The notes: a model not told the origin generated them from the sequence alone. A DNA stretch of 57,093 bases from Bog-1340 sp964513515 (GCA_964513515.1 CAZEMP010000004.1:1-57093), one strand, 5' to 3'; shown: positions 40,691 through 49,852, numbered from the stretch's first letter. Made by a program: numbers and translations.

Positions 40691-42760
40691 TTACTTTACT
40701 AACTCTAAAAATTTCTTTTCATCGAGTATTTTAATACCTAATTGTTGTGCCTTTTCAAGCTTTGATCCTGGATTTTCACCAACTACAAGATATAAGGTCT
40801 TTGAAGATACAGACTCAGAAATATCTCCGCCAAGTGAACGTATTTTATCTTTTGCCATATCACGTGACATTGAGGAAAGTGTTCCAGTAACTACAAAGGA
40901 TTTCCCAGACAATTTACCAGTTTTTGTATTTTCTGATTTTACCGAATCTATCTTTATTAATTTTTGAAGCCTTTCTACTAGTTTTGAATTTTCTTTATCA
41001 GAAAACCATTCATGTACTGATTTTCCAACCATATCTCCAACCCCATTTATTTTTTCTAATTCATCTATACTAGCTTTTTTTAATTTTTCTAAATTACCAA
41101 AATTTTTTGCTAAATCTATCGCTGTTTCCTCTCCAACTTGCGGAATAGAAAGAGAAACTATAAATCTATTTAGTGTAATTGTACGAGCATTTTCTATGGA
41201 AGAGATTAGATTGTCTACAGACTTTTCAGCAAATCTAGGTAAAGCTAGGATATCACCACGTTTAAGTGTAAAAATATCATCATAATTAGTAATAAGATTA
41301 TTATCCAAAAGCACATCAATTATCCTTGGGCCACAACCATCAATATTAAAGGCTTTTTTTGAAACAAAATGATAAAATTTTCTCTTTTGTTGAGCAAAGG
41401 AATTTTTGTTTACACATCTCCAAGCGGCCTGTCCTGGAATCCTTTCGATACTTCCATCTCCACCGCAAGCATCTATTTTTTTAGGAAAAATAAAAGGTTT
41501 TTCTTTTCCAGTTCTAAGATCTTTTAATACTTCCACAATATCTGGAATAACATCTCCGGCTTTTTGTAAGATTACTGTATCACCAACTCTTATATCTAGT
41601 CTTTTTATTTCATCTTCATTATGAAGTGTAGCTCTTGAAACAGTAGAACCAGCGACCAAAACAGGGGTAAGATGTGCTACGGGCGTAATAACGCCAGTCC
41701 TACCAACTTGAAATACAATATCTTCTACTATTGTTGTCACTTGCTCTGCGGGAAACTTGTAGGCAATTCCCCATCTTGGAGACTTTCCAGTATAACCTAG
41801 TGCTTCCTGTATTTTTCGTGAATTAATTTTTATTACAATTCCATCAAGACCATAATCGAGTTTATCTTTATTTTTAGACCAATGTTTATAATATTTTTCT
41901 ACACCCTCTAAAGAATCGAAAACTTCATGATGTGGATTTGTTTTAAAGCCAAGTTCTGAGATTAGTTTTAATTCCTTGTCTTGAGTTTGTGGCAACAAAT
42001 TATCACCTGGATTGCCACGTCGCTCTGCTCCTCGCAAAGACGGAGGAAAATCAATTTTATCTATATCATAAATAAATGAGCTTAGATTTCTACTTGCAGC
42101 TATTTTTGGATCAAGCTGTCGTATAGATCCAGCAGCGGCATTTCTGGTATTTGCAAAAAGTTGTTCTCCTTTTTCTTCACGCTCTTTATTTATTCTTTTT
42201 AATTCATTTTTAGAAAGCCAACATTCTCCAACAACAACAATATCTACAGGTTTAGGCAAAGTATAGGGTATGCTCTTAATTGTTTTCAAATTTGAAGTAA
42301 CATCCTCACCCACTGTACCATCCCCTCTTGTTGCACCATTTATAAATTTACCATCTTCATATGTAAGAATTATTTTTAAACCATCTATTTTAAGTTCACA
42401 GCAGTATTCGATTTTTTCACCATTTAAAGATGGTTCTTTTTCTATCATTCTTCGAACCTTATCATCCCACTTTTTCAAGCCATTACTTGAAAAACAATCG
42501 TCATATGACCATTGCCTTACTTCATGTTTTACTTTTTTAAATTCTGAAAGTGGCTCCCCACCCACTCTTTGTGATGGTGATTGTGAGGTTCTCAACTCCC
42601 TATACTTTTCTTCTAAACCAACAAGTTCTTGCATAAGAGAATCGTAAGACTCATCGGTAATATTTGGTTTATCTAGTACATGATAAAGATATCTGTAATG
42701 ATCTACAGCTTTTACAAGCTTTTCATATCTTTCCTTAATATCTTTCGGAATGGACGCCAT
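40691..42760 (-). CDS. ligA: NAD-dependent DNA ligase
   Basis: 689 residues: adenylation domain with the nucleophile K124 in ELKIDGL, OB fold, helix-hairpin-helix region (PQVGEETAIDLAKNFGNL), and a C-terminal BRCT domain (GKSFVVTGTLSSMSRDMAKDKI). Two oddities stand out. An in-frame 12-residue block LRGAERRGNPGD near residue 250 is encoded by a palindromic repeat (42006-42041). The four-cysteine zinc site keeps only two cysteines (DACGG and RCVNKNS where CPxCG and RCxNxxC are usual). The gene is otherwise complete and probably functional. Confidence 0.94.
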   Translation of the reverse strand: MASIPKDIKERYEKLVKAVDHYRYLYHVLDKPNITDESYDSLMQELVGLEEKYRELRTSQSPSQRVGGEPLSEFKKVKHEVRQWSYDDCFSSNGLKKWDDKVRRMIEKEPSLNGEKIEYCCELKIDGLKIILTYEDGKFINGATRGDGTVGEDVTSNLKTIKSIPYTLPKPVDIVVVGECWLSKNELKRINKEREEKGEQLFANTRNAAAGSIRQLDPKIAASRNLSSFIYDIDKIDFPPSLRGAERRGNPGDNLLPQTQDKELKLISELGFKTNPHHEVFDSLEGVEKYYKHWSKNKDKLDYGLDGIVIKINSRKIQEALGYTGKSPRWGIAYKFPAEQVTTIVEDIVFQVGRTGVITPVAHLTPVLVAGSTVSRATLHNEDEIKRLDIRVGDTVILQKAGDVIPDIVEVLKDLRTGKEKPFIFPKKIDACGGDGSIERIPGQAAWRCVNKNSFAQQKRKFYHFVSKKAFNIDGCGPRIIDVLLDNNLITNYDDIFTLKRGDILALPRFAEKSVDNLISSIENARTITLNRFIVSLSIPQVGEETAIDLAKNFGNLEKLKKASIDELEKINGVGDMVGKSVHEWFSDKENSKLVERLQKLIKIDSVKSENTKTGKLSGKSFVVTGTLSSMSRDMAKDKIRSLGGDISESVSSKTLYLVVGENPGSKLEKAQQLGIKILDEKKFLELVK
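42006..42041. repeat. Palindromic repeat inserted in frame in ligA
   Basis: 36 bases related to the REP-like family at 18958-19020 and 36092-36122 (CCTGGATTGC..CCTCGCAAAGAC). It is a multiple of three, translates without stops, and falls in a surface-loop region between the adenylation-domain motifs and the OB fold. Confidence 0.75.
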
Positions 42761-42774
42761 ATACTTTACTGAAA

Positions 42775-43332
42775 TTAATTGTTTATTTGTTGTATACCCC
42801 TTTCGACTCTTCTACCAATAATTCCTGTATTATGACCGAATGCACTAATAGTTGTTACCACTCTAGAATTTGCTTGATTATATCTTTTGCTAATATTTAT
42901 ATCAGAAACTGGAGATGATATTGAAGATGAGGCTTGAAAGAAATTTGACTTGTTAGCAGAATAAATTAAACCATTCTTGTTAAAATCTAATGTGACCTGA
43001 TTACTATTACAGGTAATTGGCACAGAAATTGAATTGCTTGCTATAATTACATTACCATCTGCGTCAAAAAAAGTGGCACATGTTGAATCTCTACAAGCTG
43101 GAAATGCACCTTTTTTCACATCCCAATATAATGCACACTCACGAGCAGAATCTGCTATATAATATGCGATTTGTGCATCTCTCACCGAAGTTGTAATCAT
43201 AATCTCTTTAAGTGAGATACTAAAAATAGAAATACCTAAAGTTATAAGGAAGCTGGCAAGAAGAACGGCAAAAAGTATAGCAAAACCACTATTTGATTTT
43301 ATGTTATTTGGTTTTATTGTTTTATTGTACAT
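42775..43332 (-). CDS. Type IV pilus PilX-like minor component
   Basis: About 185 residues with an N-terminal hydrophobic helix (NSGFAILFAVLLASFLITLGISIFSIS) after SGFAILFAVLLASF. This resembles prepilin-like N-termini without the classical Glu5, as in PilX/GspK-type proteins. After it come ARECALYWDVKKGAFPAC and a beta-rich part. Cysteines at CALYW..CRDSTC may form disulfides. The ATG at 43332 is preferred over 43368, which overlaps the upstream gene. It lies at the end of the leftward pilus run. Confidence 0.7.
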   Translation of the reverse strand: MYNKTIKPNNIKSNSGFAILFAVLLASFLITLGISIFSISLKEIMITTSVRDAQIAYYIADSARECALYWDVKKGAFPACRDSTCATFFDADGNVIIASNSISVPITCNSNQVTLDFNKNGLIYSANKSNFFQASSSISSPVSDINISKRYNQANSRVVTTISAFGHNTGIIGRRVERGIQQINN

Positions 43333-43368
43333 TTCCTTATACTTATACTGTATCCTTATACTTTTCAT

Positions 43369-43971
43369 TTATCTTCTAACTCTTTGTGAAATACTCGTCT
43401 GTAAATTGTATGAGGTATCAGCAATTCCTTTCATGGATATTAGACCCGATGCGGTGATAACAGCTCTAGGTTGGGTTCTTGTTGATATTGGATCAAATTC
43501 CTTATCAGCACCAATAACATAAAATTTCATACTGGTAATCTTTGCCCCTGAATCGATAGAAACTAAGTATGATGTGGTGCATCCGGTAAAATTTGTTGTG
43601 CATTCTTTTCTGATCAACTCGCCACCGAGAAAATAATATATGATACCATCGCCGTAATTGTCTATATACCTTACTGCGCTACCACCAATATTACCACCAT
43701 TGCTATCTAAACAGATTTTTGCAAAATCTACATTATTTGTTGAACATTCATAATTAGAACCCATTCTCATATCTCTTGAGATATTTTCTAAAGCAAAAGT
43801 TACGCTATCTATAGTACTTTTTATTATTTGTGATTTTTTATTTGCACCAATTATGGAAATAAGAGAGCTAACAGATAAAGTCATAATGGACATAAAAATA
43901 CCTATTGCCACAAGCATTTCTACCAATGAAAATCCATTATTTAGATTATTTTTTTGTTTTAAATTTTCCAT
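43369..43971 (-). CDS. Prepilin-like minor pilin (PilW/GspJ-type)
   Basis: A 200-residue prepilin. The cleavage site is G-FSLVE (residues 13-18) with Glu5, followed by a hydrophobic helix to about residue 35, then TIDSVTFALENISRDMRMG as in GspJ/PilW. Cysteines at ECS, KICL, KECTTNFTGC. It is processed by PilD, encoded nearby, and is probably a minor pilin of the tip. It lies 20 bases downstream of the next prepilin gene. Confidence 0.85.
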   Translation of the reverse strand: MENLKQKNNLNNGFSLVEMLVAIGIFMSIMTLSVSSLISIIGANKKSQIIKSTIDSVTFALENISRDMRMGSNYECSTNNVDFAKICLDSNGGNIGGSAVRYIDNYGDGIIYYFLGGELIRKECTTNFTGCTTSYLVSIDSGAKITSMKFYVIGADKEFDPISTRTQPRAVITASGLISMKGIADTSYNLQTSISQRVRR

Positions 43972-43990
43972 TAATTTTATAACTTATTTT

Positions 43991-44602
43991 TTACTTTTTA
44001 ACATAAATTTGACCTACAGAAGTGATAATAACGGTAGATGTTGCATTATCTGGTGCAGACAAAACAATTTTAGCGTAAGACTGTGGCAATGATAATGGAT
44101 TTGTACCAAACTTATAATATATTTGTGCACTAGGATCTGGTCTTCTAAACAAAATAGAAAGCTGATCGGCAATCTGACAATTTGCTTCATTTTCTCCGGC
44201 ACACATACTCTTAATGTAAGTACCTCTCGTCATAGAATATTTTTGTATACATTCAGATGCTGTTGAACAAGAAGTCACTAAAGCAGTGGTACTACTATTA
44301 TCAAAATCGTTAAAAAGTACAAAATTTGTCTTTCCTGCTGGAGTTGTTATGTCAAAATAAACACCATACGGCGAATTAAATGAACCGGAAATACTCTCTC
44401 TAACGTTTACGCCGTAAGATTGAGCCTGTTTAATAGTAAGTGCAACATCATAAGCAAAATTGTTCAAAAGTATGGTGCTGCTAAACTTGTTTGAATTAAC
44501 TAAGACTACTCCGGTGACGATAACAAACATACTAATAGTAACGAGTAGTTCAACTAGTGTGAATCCTTTATTGCTTTTTTGTTTGTTTAATTTTTTAAAC
44601 AT
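43991..44602 (-). CDS. Prepilin-like minor pilin (GspH/FimT-type)
   Basis: A 203-residue prepilin: signal MFKKLNKQKSNKG, cleavage before FTLVELLVTISMF, and hydrophobic helix. The body has DVALTIKQAQSYGVNVRES, the GspH/FimT hallmark, and two cysteine pairs (TSCSTASEC, MCAGENEANC). It follows pilD by eight bases. Confidence 0.85.
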   Translation of the reverse strand: MFKKLNKQKSNKGFTLVELLVTISMFVIVTGVVLVNSNKFSSTILLNNFAYDVALTIKQAQSYGVNVRESISGSFNSPYGVYFDITTPAGKTNFVLFNDFDNSSTTALVTSCSTASECIQKYSMTRGTYIKSMCAGENEANCQIADQLSILFRRPDPSAQIYYKFGTNPLSLPQSYAKIVLSAPDNATSTVIITSVGQIYVKK

Positions 44603-44609
44603 TTTATAT

Positions 44610-45398
44610 TTAAAAATTAATTATATTGCTTAGATTCCATGAAGTAATTATCTGAATAAACACCGCTAATATTATAAATGGAGCAAAAGGAATTTCGCTC
44701 TTAAGCGAAATTCTAAAATTACTAATATTTACTTTTTGTAATAACATAAGTGATAAACTAAAAATCGCACCGATCCAAAAAGCTAACATTATGGCAAAAA
44801 TTCCACCTGATATACCTAAAAGAAAACCGACACCGAGTGCAAGCTTTGCATCTCCAAAACCCATCCATTTGCCTTGAGATATGAGCCAAAAGAAGGCAAA
44901 AAAAGCAAACAGTATTGGACCTGCAAGTAAATCGGGTGAAAGTGTAATATTAAATATATCGTTAAATGTATGTGTCATAAAAAAAACACCTAACGATGCT
45001 AATATAAAAATAAAAACCATACTATCTGGTATTATTTTGTGCTTAAAGTCATACACCGACATTGTTATTAATAGTGAAACTATAAAAAGATATGTAAACA
45101 AAGTTGGGGTCAAACCAAATTTTAAAAATAATAATACAAAAGATATTCCTGTTATAAGTTCAACAAAAAAATACTGATATGAAATCTTGCTGTTACAACC
45201 CGAACATTTGGCTCCTAGTATTAAAAAACTAAAGATTGGCAATAATTCGTACCAGTGCAAATGTTTACTACATGATAAACATTTTGATCTACCTGAAACT
45301 ATTGAAAAACCTGTATTGTATCTGAAAACAACAACGTTTAAAAAACTACCAATTATTGTTCCAAATATGAAAATGATTAGTGAATTTGTTAGCAACAT
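44610..45398 (-). CDS. pilD: Prepilin peptidase/methyltransferase
   Basis: A 262-residue PilD. It starts GTIIGSFLNVVVFR, then has the zinc-binding cysteine pairs CLSC and CSGC. The first catalytic Asp is in MSVYDFKHKIIPD and the second in the GFGD motif (WMGFGDAKLALGVG). There are about eight membrane segments. It cleaves the leader of all prepilins in this locus and methylates the new N-terminus. Confidence 0.94.
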   Translation of the reverse strand: MLLTNSLIIFIFGTIIGSFLNVVVFRYNTGFSIVSGRSKCLSCSKHLHWYELLPIFSFLILGAKCSGCNSKISYQYFFVELITGISFVLLFLKFGLTPTLFTYLFIVSLLITMSVYDFKHKIIPDSMVFIFILASLGVFFMTHTFNDIFNITLSPDLLAGPILFAFFAFFWLISQGKWMGFGDAKLALGVGFLLGISGGIFAIMLAFWIGAIFSLSLMLLQKVNISNFRISLKSEIPFAPFIILAVFIQIITSWNLSNIINF

Positions 45399-45419
45399 TT
45401 GAATTTACTTTATAACTAA

Positions 45420-45935
45420 TTATGGCATTACATCATAGATTAGAGATCCTGCTGAAGCATCTGTTTTTGCAATATCATGTCCACTTCCACATTCGTATAA
45501 TGATTTAGGATCAGAATTGGGTGTGTTCGGTAAAATTAAAGAATTAAAACCCCTCTTTGATTCTAAATAAGTATTATTTTGTTCAAATCTAGTCCATAGC
45601 TGATATGATATACATTCAATTGAGCCAAATGTCTTGGTAATAGGAAAATAATTATTATTATAATTGTTTGTTGGATCTGTTGGAATACTAGATATATATG
45701 TTGGAACAAGATTACTTAATTGTAATGGGTAAACACCATTTTTTTGAAAAAATTGTTCTAATGCAATCTGAATAACACTTATATCAGAAATTCTTTTTTG
45801 ATCCCTACTTTTTGGACGAGATGCATCAAATGAAGAATATATTACACCTGAAAATAATGCCATAATACCAATAACGATTACAATTTCTATAAGGGTGAAA
45901 CCGCTGGGAGAATTTTGTCTTTTAAAAAGTTTCAT
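45420..45935 (-). CDS. Prepilin-like protein (GspG-type)
   Basis: A 171-residue prepilin with cleavage site G-FTLIE (residues 12-17) and a hydrophobic helix. The body has the pseudopilin pattern SRDQKRISDISVIQIALEQFFQKNGVYP and DPTNN. It ends with ECGSGHDIAKTDASAGSLIYDVMP. It is separated from the three major-type pilin genes upstream by a terminator. Confidence 0.85.
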   Translation of the reverse strand: MKLFKRQNSPSGFTLIEIVIVIGIMALFSGVIYSSFDASRPKSRDQKRISDISVIQIALEQFFQKNGVYPLQLSNLVPTYISSIPTDPTNNYNNNYFPITKTFGSIECISYQLWTRFEQNNTYLESKRGFNSLILPNTPNSDPKSLYECGSGHDIAKTDASAGSLIYDVMP

Positions 45936-45973
45936 TGAGCTAATTATAACTTTTTTATTCTAATAAATAAAGG

Positions 45974-46001
45974 AAAAAGCGAGGGTTTAGTCTCGCTTTT
46001 T
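45974..46001 (-). terminator. Terminator after the tandem pilin genes
   Basis: 10-bp stem AAAAAGCGAG/CTCGCTTTTT with an 8-nt loop. On the minus strand it follows the last of the three pilin genes, so these can be expressed apart from the rest. Confidence 0.75.
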
Positions 46002-46021
46002 CTTTTGATATTTTAGTTATT

Positions 46022-46432
46022 TTATTGACAAGAAGATGTTGTCCAAGGCTCTGTGATTGTAGCCATTGCATTTGAAAAACCTGTTGAATTAATACACCAA
46101 TAATCATTACCTTCTTCAGAAACTTTGAATCTGGCATATGCAGACCATGATTCTGCATCAGATGCACAACCACTCATTCCTGCACCAGAAGAACTAGCAT
46201 TTTCTAACATAAAGAGAATGTCTGTATTGTTACAAACATCTGCGTATGATTGATTATTATCATCAAAGTATATTGTCGCTTGGGATCTAAGGTTCGTCAA
46301 ACTTGCCCTAACAGCTGCGTTTGCCCCCTTTCCTCTTGCGGAATTTAATGATGATAATATTACCGAAGAAAGTATACCTATAATAGCTATAACGACTAGA
46401 AGCTCGATCAATGTAAAACCTTTTTTATACAT
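46022..46432 (-). CDS. Type IV pilin, tandem copy 3
   Basis: A 136-residue type IVa pilin with a very short leader (MYKKG), then FTLIELLVVIAIIGILSSVIL, and ARGKGANAAVRASLTNLRSQATIYFDDN. One cysteine pair (DVC..SGC) and the end TTSSCQ. It is a paralogue of the two genes at 46457 and 46870, nearly identical in the first 45 bases and divergent in the globular part. Confidence 0.9.
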   Translation of the reverse strand: MYKKGFTLIELLVVIAIIGILSSVILSSLNSARGKGANAAVRASLTNLRSQATIYFDDNNQSYADVCNNTDILFMLENASSSGAGMSGCASDAESWSAYARFKVSEEGNDYWCINSTGFSNAMATITEPWTTSSCQ

Positions 46433-46456
46433 ATTGTTACTTATTTTAATTGAATA

Positions 46457-46867
46457 TTAATTACATGATGTTGGAAGCCAGATAAATGGTGGTGGTATTA
46501 ACTTAGAGGCACCGGAACTTCCAACGCACCAGACACTAGAAGTTGATTTGAGAGGAGAAAATGCAGACCAAGATGTTGTGGCCGCATTACAACGTGAAGG
46601 TAAATATGAGCCTCCACCATTTTGAACGGCAGAAAGGTGCATTGAAGCAAATTGTGTACTAACACATAAACCATTATAACCACCGGATCCATTTCCATCA
46701 TAATAAAGCTCAGCTTGGGCTCTCAAATTTGCCATACCAGCCTTAACAGCTGAATCCGCTCCCTTACCTCTTGCATTATTAAGACTTGCAAGCACAACTG
46801 AAGAAAGAATGCCGATAATAGCTATAACGACTAGAAGCTCGATCAATGTAAAACCTTTTTTATACAT
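46457..46867 (-). CDS. Type IV pilin, tandem copy 2
   Basis: A 136-residue pilin: MYKKG, then FTLIELLVVIAIIGILSSVVL, ARGKGADSAVKAGMANLRAQAELYYDGNGSGGYNG. The C-terminal part has Cys (LCVS, RCNA, WCVG, SCN). It is the middle copy of the tandem array; gaps are 24 and 2 bases. Confidence 0.9.
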   Translation of the reverse strand: MYKKGFTLIELLVVIAIIGILSSVVLASLNNARGKGADSAVKAGMANLRAQAELYYDGNGSGGYNGLCVSTQFASMHLSAVQNGGGSYLPSRCNAATTSWSAFSPLKSTSSVWCVGSSGASKLIPPPFIWLPTSCN

Positions 46868-46869
46868 AA

Positions 46870-47337
46870 TTAACTACAAAGACCAGTGGAAGCATTGGCT
46901 GTGCTAGAAGCTGATTTTCCACCACTGTCTACACACCAGCTACCACCAGTTGTTAATGCTTTTGACATTGCCCAAGATGAAGCTCTCTGACCAGAAACGC
47001 CACCCAAAACACATGTAACGTTAGCTCCTGGGAAGGCATTTAGGGTAGTTATTACAGAAGCAAATGTTGAATCAGCAAAAAGTGTACCGGCTGTGGGTAC
47101 CCCAGAAGTACAGAAAGTACCGCCGGGTAATGTTAATGTTGTAACGCTACTATAACCCCCGTTTGTATCATAATACAATTCTGCTTGCGCTCTCATATTT
47201 GCTAAGTTTGACTTTATAGCCGCATCCGCCCCCTTACCTCTTGCAGTGTTTAGAGAAGCCAAAACTACCGAAGAAAGTATACCTATAATAGCTATAACGA
47301 CTAGAAGTTCGATCAATGTAAAACCTTTTTTATACAT
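46870..47337 (-). CDS. Type IV pilin, tandem copy 1
   Basis: A 155-residue pilin starting at the ATG at 47337 (MYKKGFTLIELL) rather than an upstream ATG six codons earlier, by likeness to the two paralogues. ARGKGADAAIKSNLANMRAQAELYYDTNGGYSS follows the helix; cysteines occur in TFCTSG, VTCVL, SWCVDSG and LCS. It is first in the array, behind a long leader, and so probably the major pilin. Confidence 0.9.
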   Translation of the reverse strand: MYKKGFTLIELLVVIAIIGILSSVVLASLNTARGKGADAAIKSNLANMRAQAELYYDTNGGYSSVTTLTLPGGTFCTSGVPTAGTLFADSTFASVITTLNAFPGANVTCVLGGVSGQRASSWAMSKALTTGGSWCVDSGGKSASSTANASTGLCS

Positions 47338-47490
47338 AAATTTAATTTTTATCAATAAATATCATTAAAAATGACTAATAAATAGCTTGTGTTTTATTTT
47401 GGCCATCTTTTTACCTGCTCAGAGCAAAAATACTTCCAGCAAAAACACCTTTATTCCCTTATCGGGATTTAAGCTTACAGGGAAATTATA
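47338..47490 (-). promoter_or_regulatory. Promoter and long structured leader of the pilin array
   Basis: On the minus strand TATAAT is at 47485-47490 with no good -35. About 150 bases of leader follow, with TCCCGATAAGGGA, then GTGTTTTTGCTGG and ATTTTTGCTCTGAGCAGG blocks and GGTAAAAAGATGGCC, before the first pilin. The repeated TTTTTGCT and the short inverted blocks suggest a folded RNA leader. I cannot assign it to a known riboswitch class. Confidence 0.45.
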
Positions 47491-47562
47491 CAATCTTTTC
47501 AACAAAGTTGCTAAATATCGAGGTGTGGATAACTATAAGTAGCTTATAGCTTTCCGCCAAGT

Positions 47563-48771
47563 TTATAATCCCGCAGAAATGTTATATATAGGTACAAGAA
47601 CTGAGGCTAGGAGAAATGATACTCCAAAGCCCAAAAGTACGATCATTGCGGGCTCTATAAGACTAACGAGAGAATCTATTGAATTGGTAACTTCTCTTCT
47701 GTAAAAGTTGGCAAGGGTTTTTAAAATATTACCAAGTTGGCCAGTCTCTTCACCTATTTTTACCATTTGGACGAATATGCCAGGAATTTGTTCGTGTTTG
47801 TTTAAGGCGCTTGAGACTGAGCTTCCACCCTTAACATCTTCCACGGTTTTATTTAGGATATTTTTATAAACTAAATTGTCTACAACTGAAGCTGTAAGAT
47901 CTAAACCTCTCACCATTGGTATACCAGAAGCAAGCATTGTGTTCATATTGTCTGCAATTCTTGATAAATATAATTTTGAATATAAATTCTTAACAAATGG
48001 GGTTGTAATCTTCATATCATCTAGAGCTAGTTTGCCATCTTCTGTTTGGATATACTTCCAAAGAAAGAAACCGCCAATAATGAGACCAACTAGTAAAAAT
48101 ATTCCGTAACTGACTAGAAAATCTGAAATACCCAAAACAATTGCTGTATAAATTGGAACTGCCTGACCAGAATCTTTCAAGATCGTACTGATTTTTGGTA
48201 TAACAACAACTAACATAAGAATCATAACGGCAATGAATGTAAAAATAACAAATATTGGATATATAAAAGCTGTTTTAACTTTAGAAGCTACTTCATAAGT
48301 TCTATCGAGATAATCTGCTAAATATATAAAAGTCTTATCAAGCTTACCAGATTCCTCTCCGGACTTAACCATATTAATATAAAAAGGAGAAAAAACATCG
48401 GAATGTTTATTTAATGAATTAGAAATAGTATTACCAGCTTGCAAATCGTCCACTACCTCCTTCAACTTTCTTCTCAAAATTGGATTTTCAGATTGCATTG
48501 CAAGCAATTGAAAGACCCTGAGCGCTGATACTTGAGCTTCAAACAAAGTGGCCATTTGTCTTGAGAGTATAACAATATCTTTATTAGAAACTCTATCAAA
48601 AAAAGTAATGTTTCCAAACAAATTTGAAGCACCCTCCGTTTCTGGTTTAATAGAAACAATAGATAAGCCTCTTTTTTGTAATCCGTCTATGGCAATATCA
48701 ATATTAATGGATTCAATAGTTCCATCTTTACGTGCACCACTTTGATCTATTGCTTCATATTTGAAAATCAT
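47563..48771 (-). CDS. pilC: Type IV pilus inner-membrane platform protein
   Basis: A 402-residue PilC/GspF protein with two T2SSF repeats, each with the FxxxxxxLLxSG-type element (LSRQMATLFEAQVSALRVFQLL and LSRIADNMNTMLASGIPMVRGLDL) and three membrane segments overall. The end is IEPAMIVLLGFGVSFLLASVLVPIYN. It anchors the assembly ATPases. It lies 19 bases downstream of pilT. Confidence 0.94.
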   Translation of the reverse strand: MIFKYEAIDQSGARKDGTIESINIDIAIDGLQKRGLSIVSIKPETEGASNLFGNITFFDRVSNKDIVILSRQMATLFEAQVSALRVFQLLAMQSENPILRRKLKEVVDDLQAGNTISNSLNKHSDVFSPFYINMVKSGEESGKLDKTFIYLADYLDRTYEVASKVKTAFIYPIFVIFTFIAVMILMLVVVIPKISTILKDSGQAVPIYTAIVLGISDFLVSYGIFLLVGLIIGGFFLWKYIQTEDGKLALDDMKITTPFVKNLYSKLYLSRIADNMNTMLASGIPMVRGLDLTASVVDNLVYKNILNKTVEDVKGGSSVSSALNKHEQIPGIFVQMVKIGEETGQLGNILKTLANFYRREVTNSIDSLVSLIEPAMIVLLGFGVSFLLASVLVPIYNISAGL

Positions 48772-48790
48772 GACTGTTTATTATTATCTA

Positions 48791-49852
48791 TTAAATCATC
48801 CTCTCTAAGATTTTTGAATCTGTTGAATAAGCGTAAGCACTCTCTACTGTTATTTCACCTTTTGATACAAGGTCTGCCAAACATCTATTCATATCTATCA
48901 TACCATCCTGTGAAGAAGTCTCCACAACTGAACTGATCTCATGTATTCTATTTTCACGAATAAGATTGGCTACGGCATTATTATTAATAAGTAGTTCATA
49001 TGCCGGTATTAATCCTCCAGAAATTCTAGGAACAAGTCTTTGAGAAAAAATACCTGTCAGACTTCCTGCAAGTTGTATTCTTATCTGTTCTTGTTGATCA
49101 CCAGGAAAACTGTCTATTATTCTACTTATAGTTTGTGCCGCACCATTTGTATGTAACGTTGAAAAAACTAGGTGACCAGTCTCTGCAGCAGTGACTGCTG
49201 TAGCAATTGTTTCCGGACCCCTCATTTCTCCAATAAGAGCTACATTTACATCTTCTCTGAACATACTTCTCATTGCAGTCTGGAAATCTACAGTATCCAC
49301 CCTTATTTCTCTTTGATCTATAATTGATTTTTTAGGTTCATAAATATATTCTATTGGATCTTCTATAGTTATTATATGTTCTGCTCTAGTTTCGTTTATA
49401 CTCTCTATCATTGCTGAAAGTGTTGTTGTTTTTCCATGTCCAACAGGACCTACAACCAAAAAGAAGCCTTGGGATTTATCTGCAAAAGATCTCAAAATAT
49501 CTGGAAGATTTAATTCTGCCAAACTCTTTATTTTTTTAGGAATCAATCTCAAAGCTATGCTAATCATTCCTTGCTGGAAAAATGCATTGCCTCTGAACCT
49601 TTCTCCATTATCGATTCCGTATGAGAAATCGAGCTCTTTATTTTTCATAAAATGATCCCTATTTTCTGCAGATACAAGCTCTGAAAGAATACCGGATATC
49701 ATATCTTTTGTAACTATCTCCCGTTTAATCAATGGCAGTAACATACCAGAGACTCTTATTGTAGGTCTTTTACCTTCAGACAAATGCAAGTCTGAAGCGC
49801 CCTCCTGAAAAACTGTTCTTATTAAATCATTGAGTTCTTTTTTATAATCCAT
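48791..49852 (-). CDS. pilT: Type IV pilus retraction ATPase
   Basis: 353 residues. Walker A is GPVGHGKTTT, Walker B LIGEMRGPETIATA, followed by the His box TGHLVFSTLHTNGAAQTI and the arginine-finger region. It starts with ASDLHLSEGKRPTIRVSGML, as usual for PilT. The Walker A has V and H where T and S are usual (GPTGSGK). It powers retraction, needed for twitching and DNA uptake. Confidence 0.93.
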   Translation of the reverse strand: MDYKKELNDLIRTVFQEGASDLHLSEGKRPTIRVSGMLLPLIKREIVTKDMISGILSELVSAENRDHFMKNKELDFSYGIDNGERFRGNAFFQQGMISIALRLIPKKIKSLAELNLPDILRSFADKSQGFFLVVGPVGHGKTTTLSAMIESINETRAEHIITIEDPIEYIYEPKKSIIDQREIRVDTVDFQTAMRSMFREDVNVALIGEMRGPETIATAVTAAETGHLVFSTLHTNGAAQTISRIIDSFPGDQQEQIRIQLAGSLTGIFSQRLVPRISGGLIPAYELLINNNAVANLIRENRIHEISSVVETSSQDGMIDMNRCLADLVSKGEITVESAYAYSTDSKILERMI

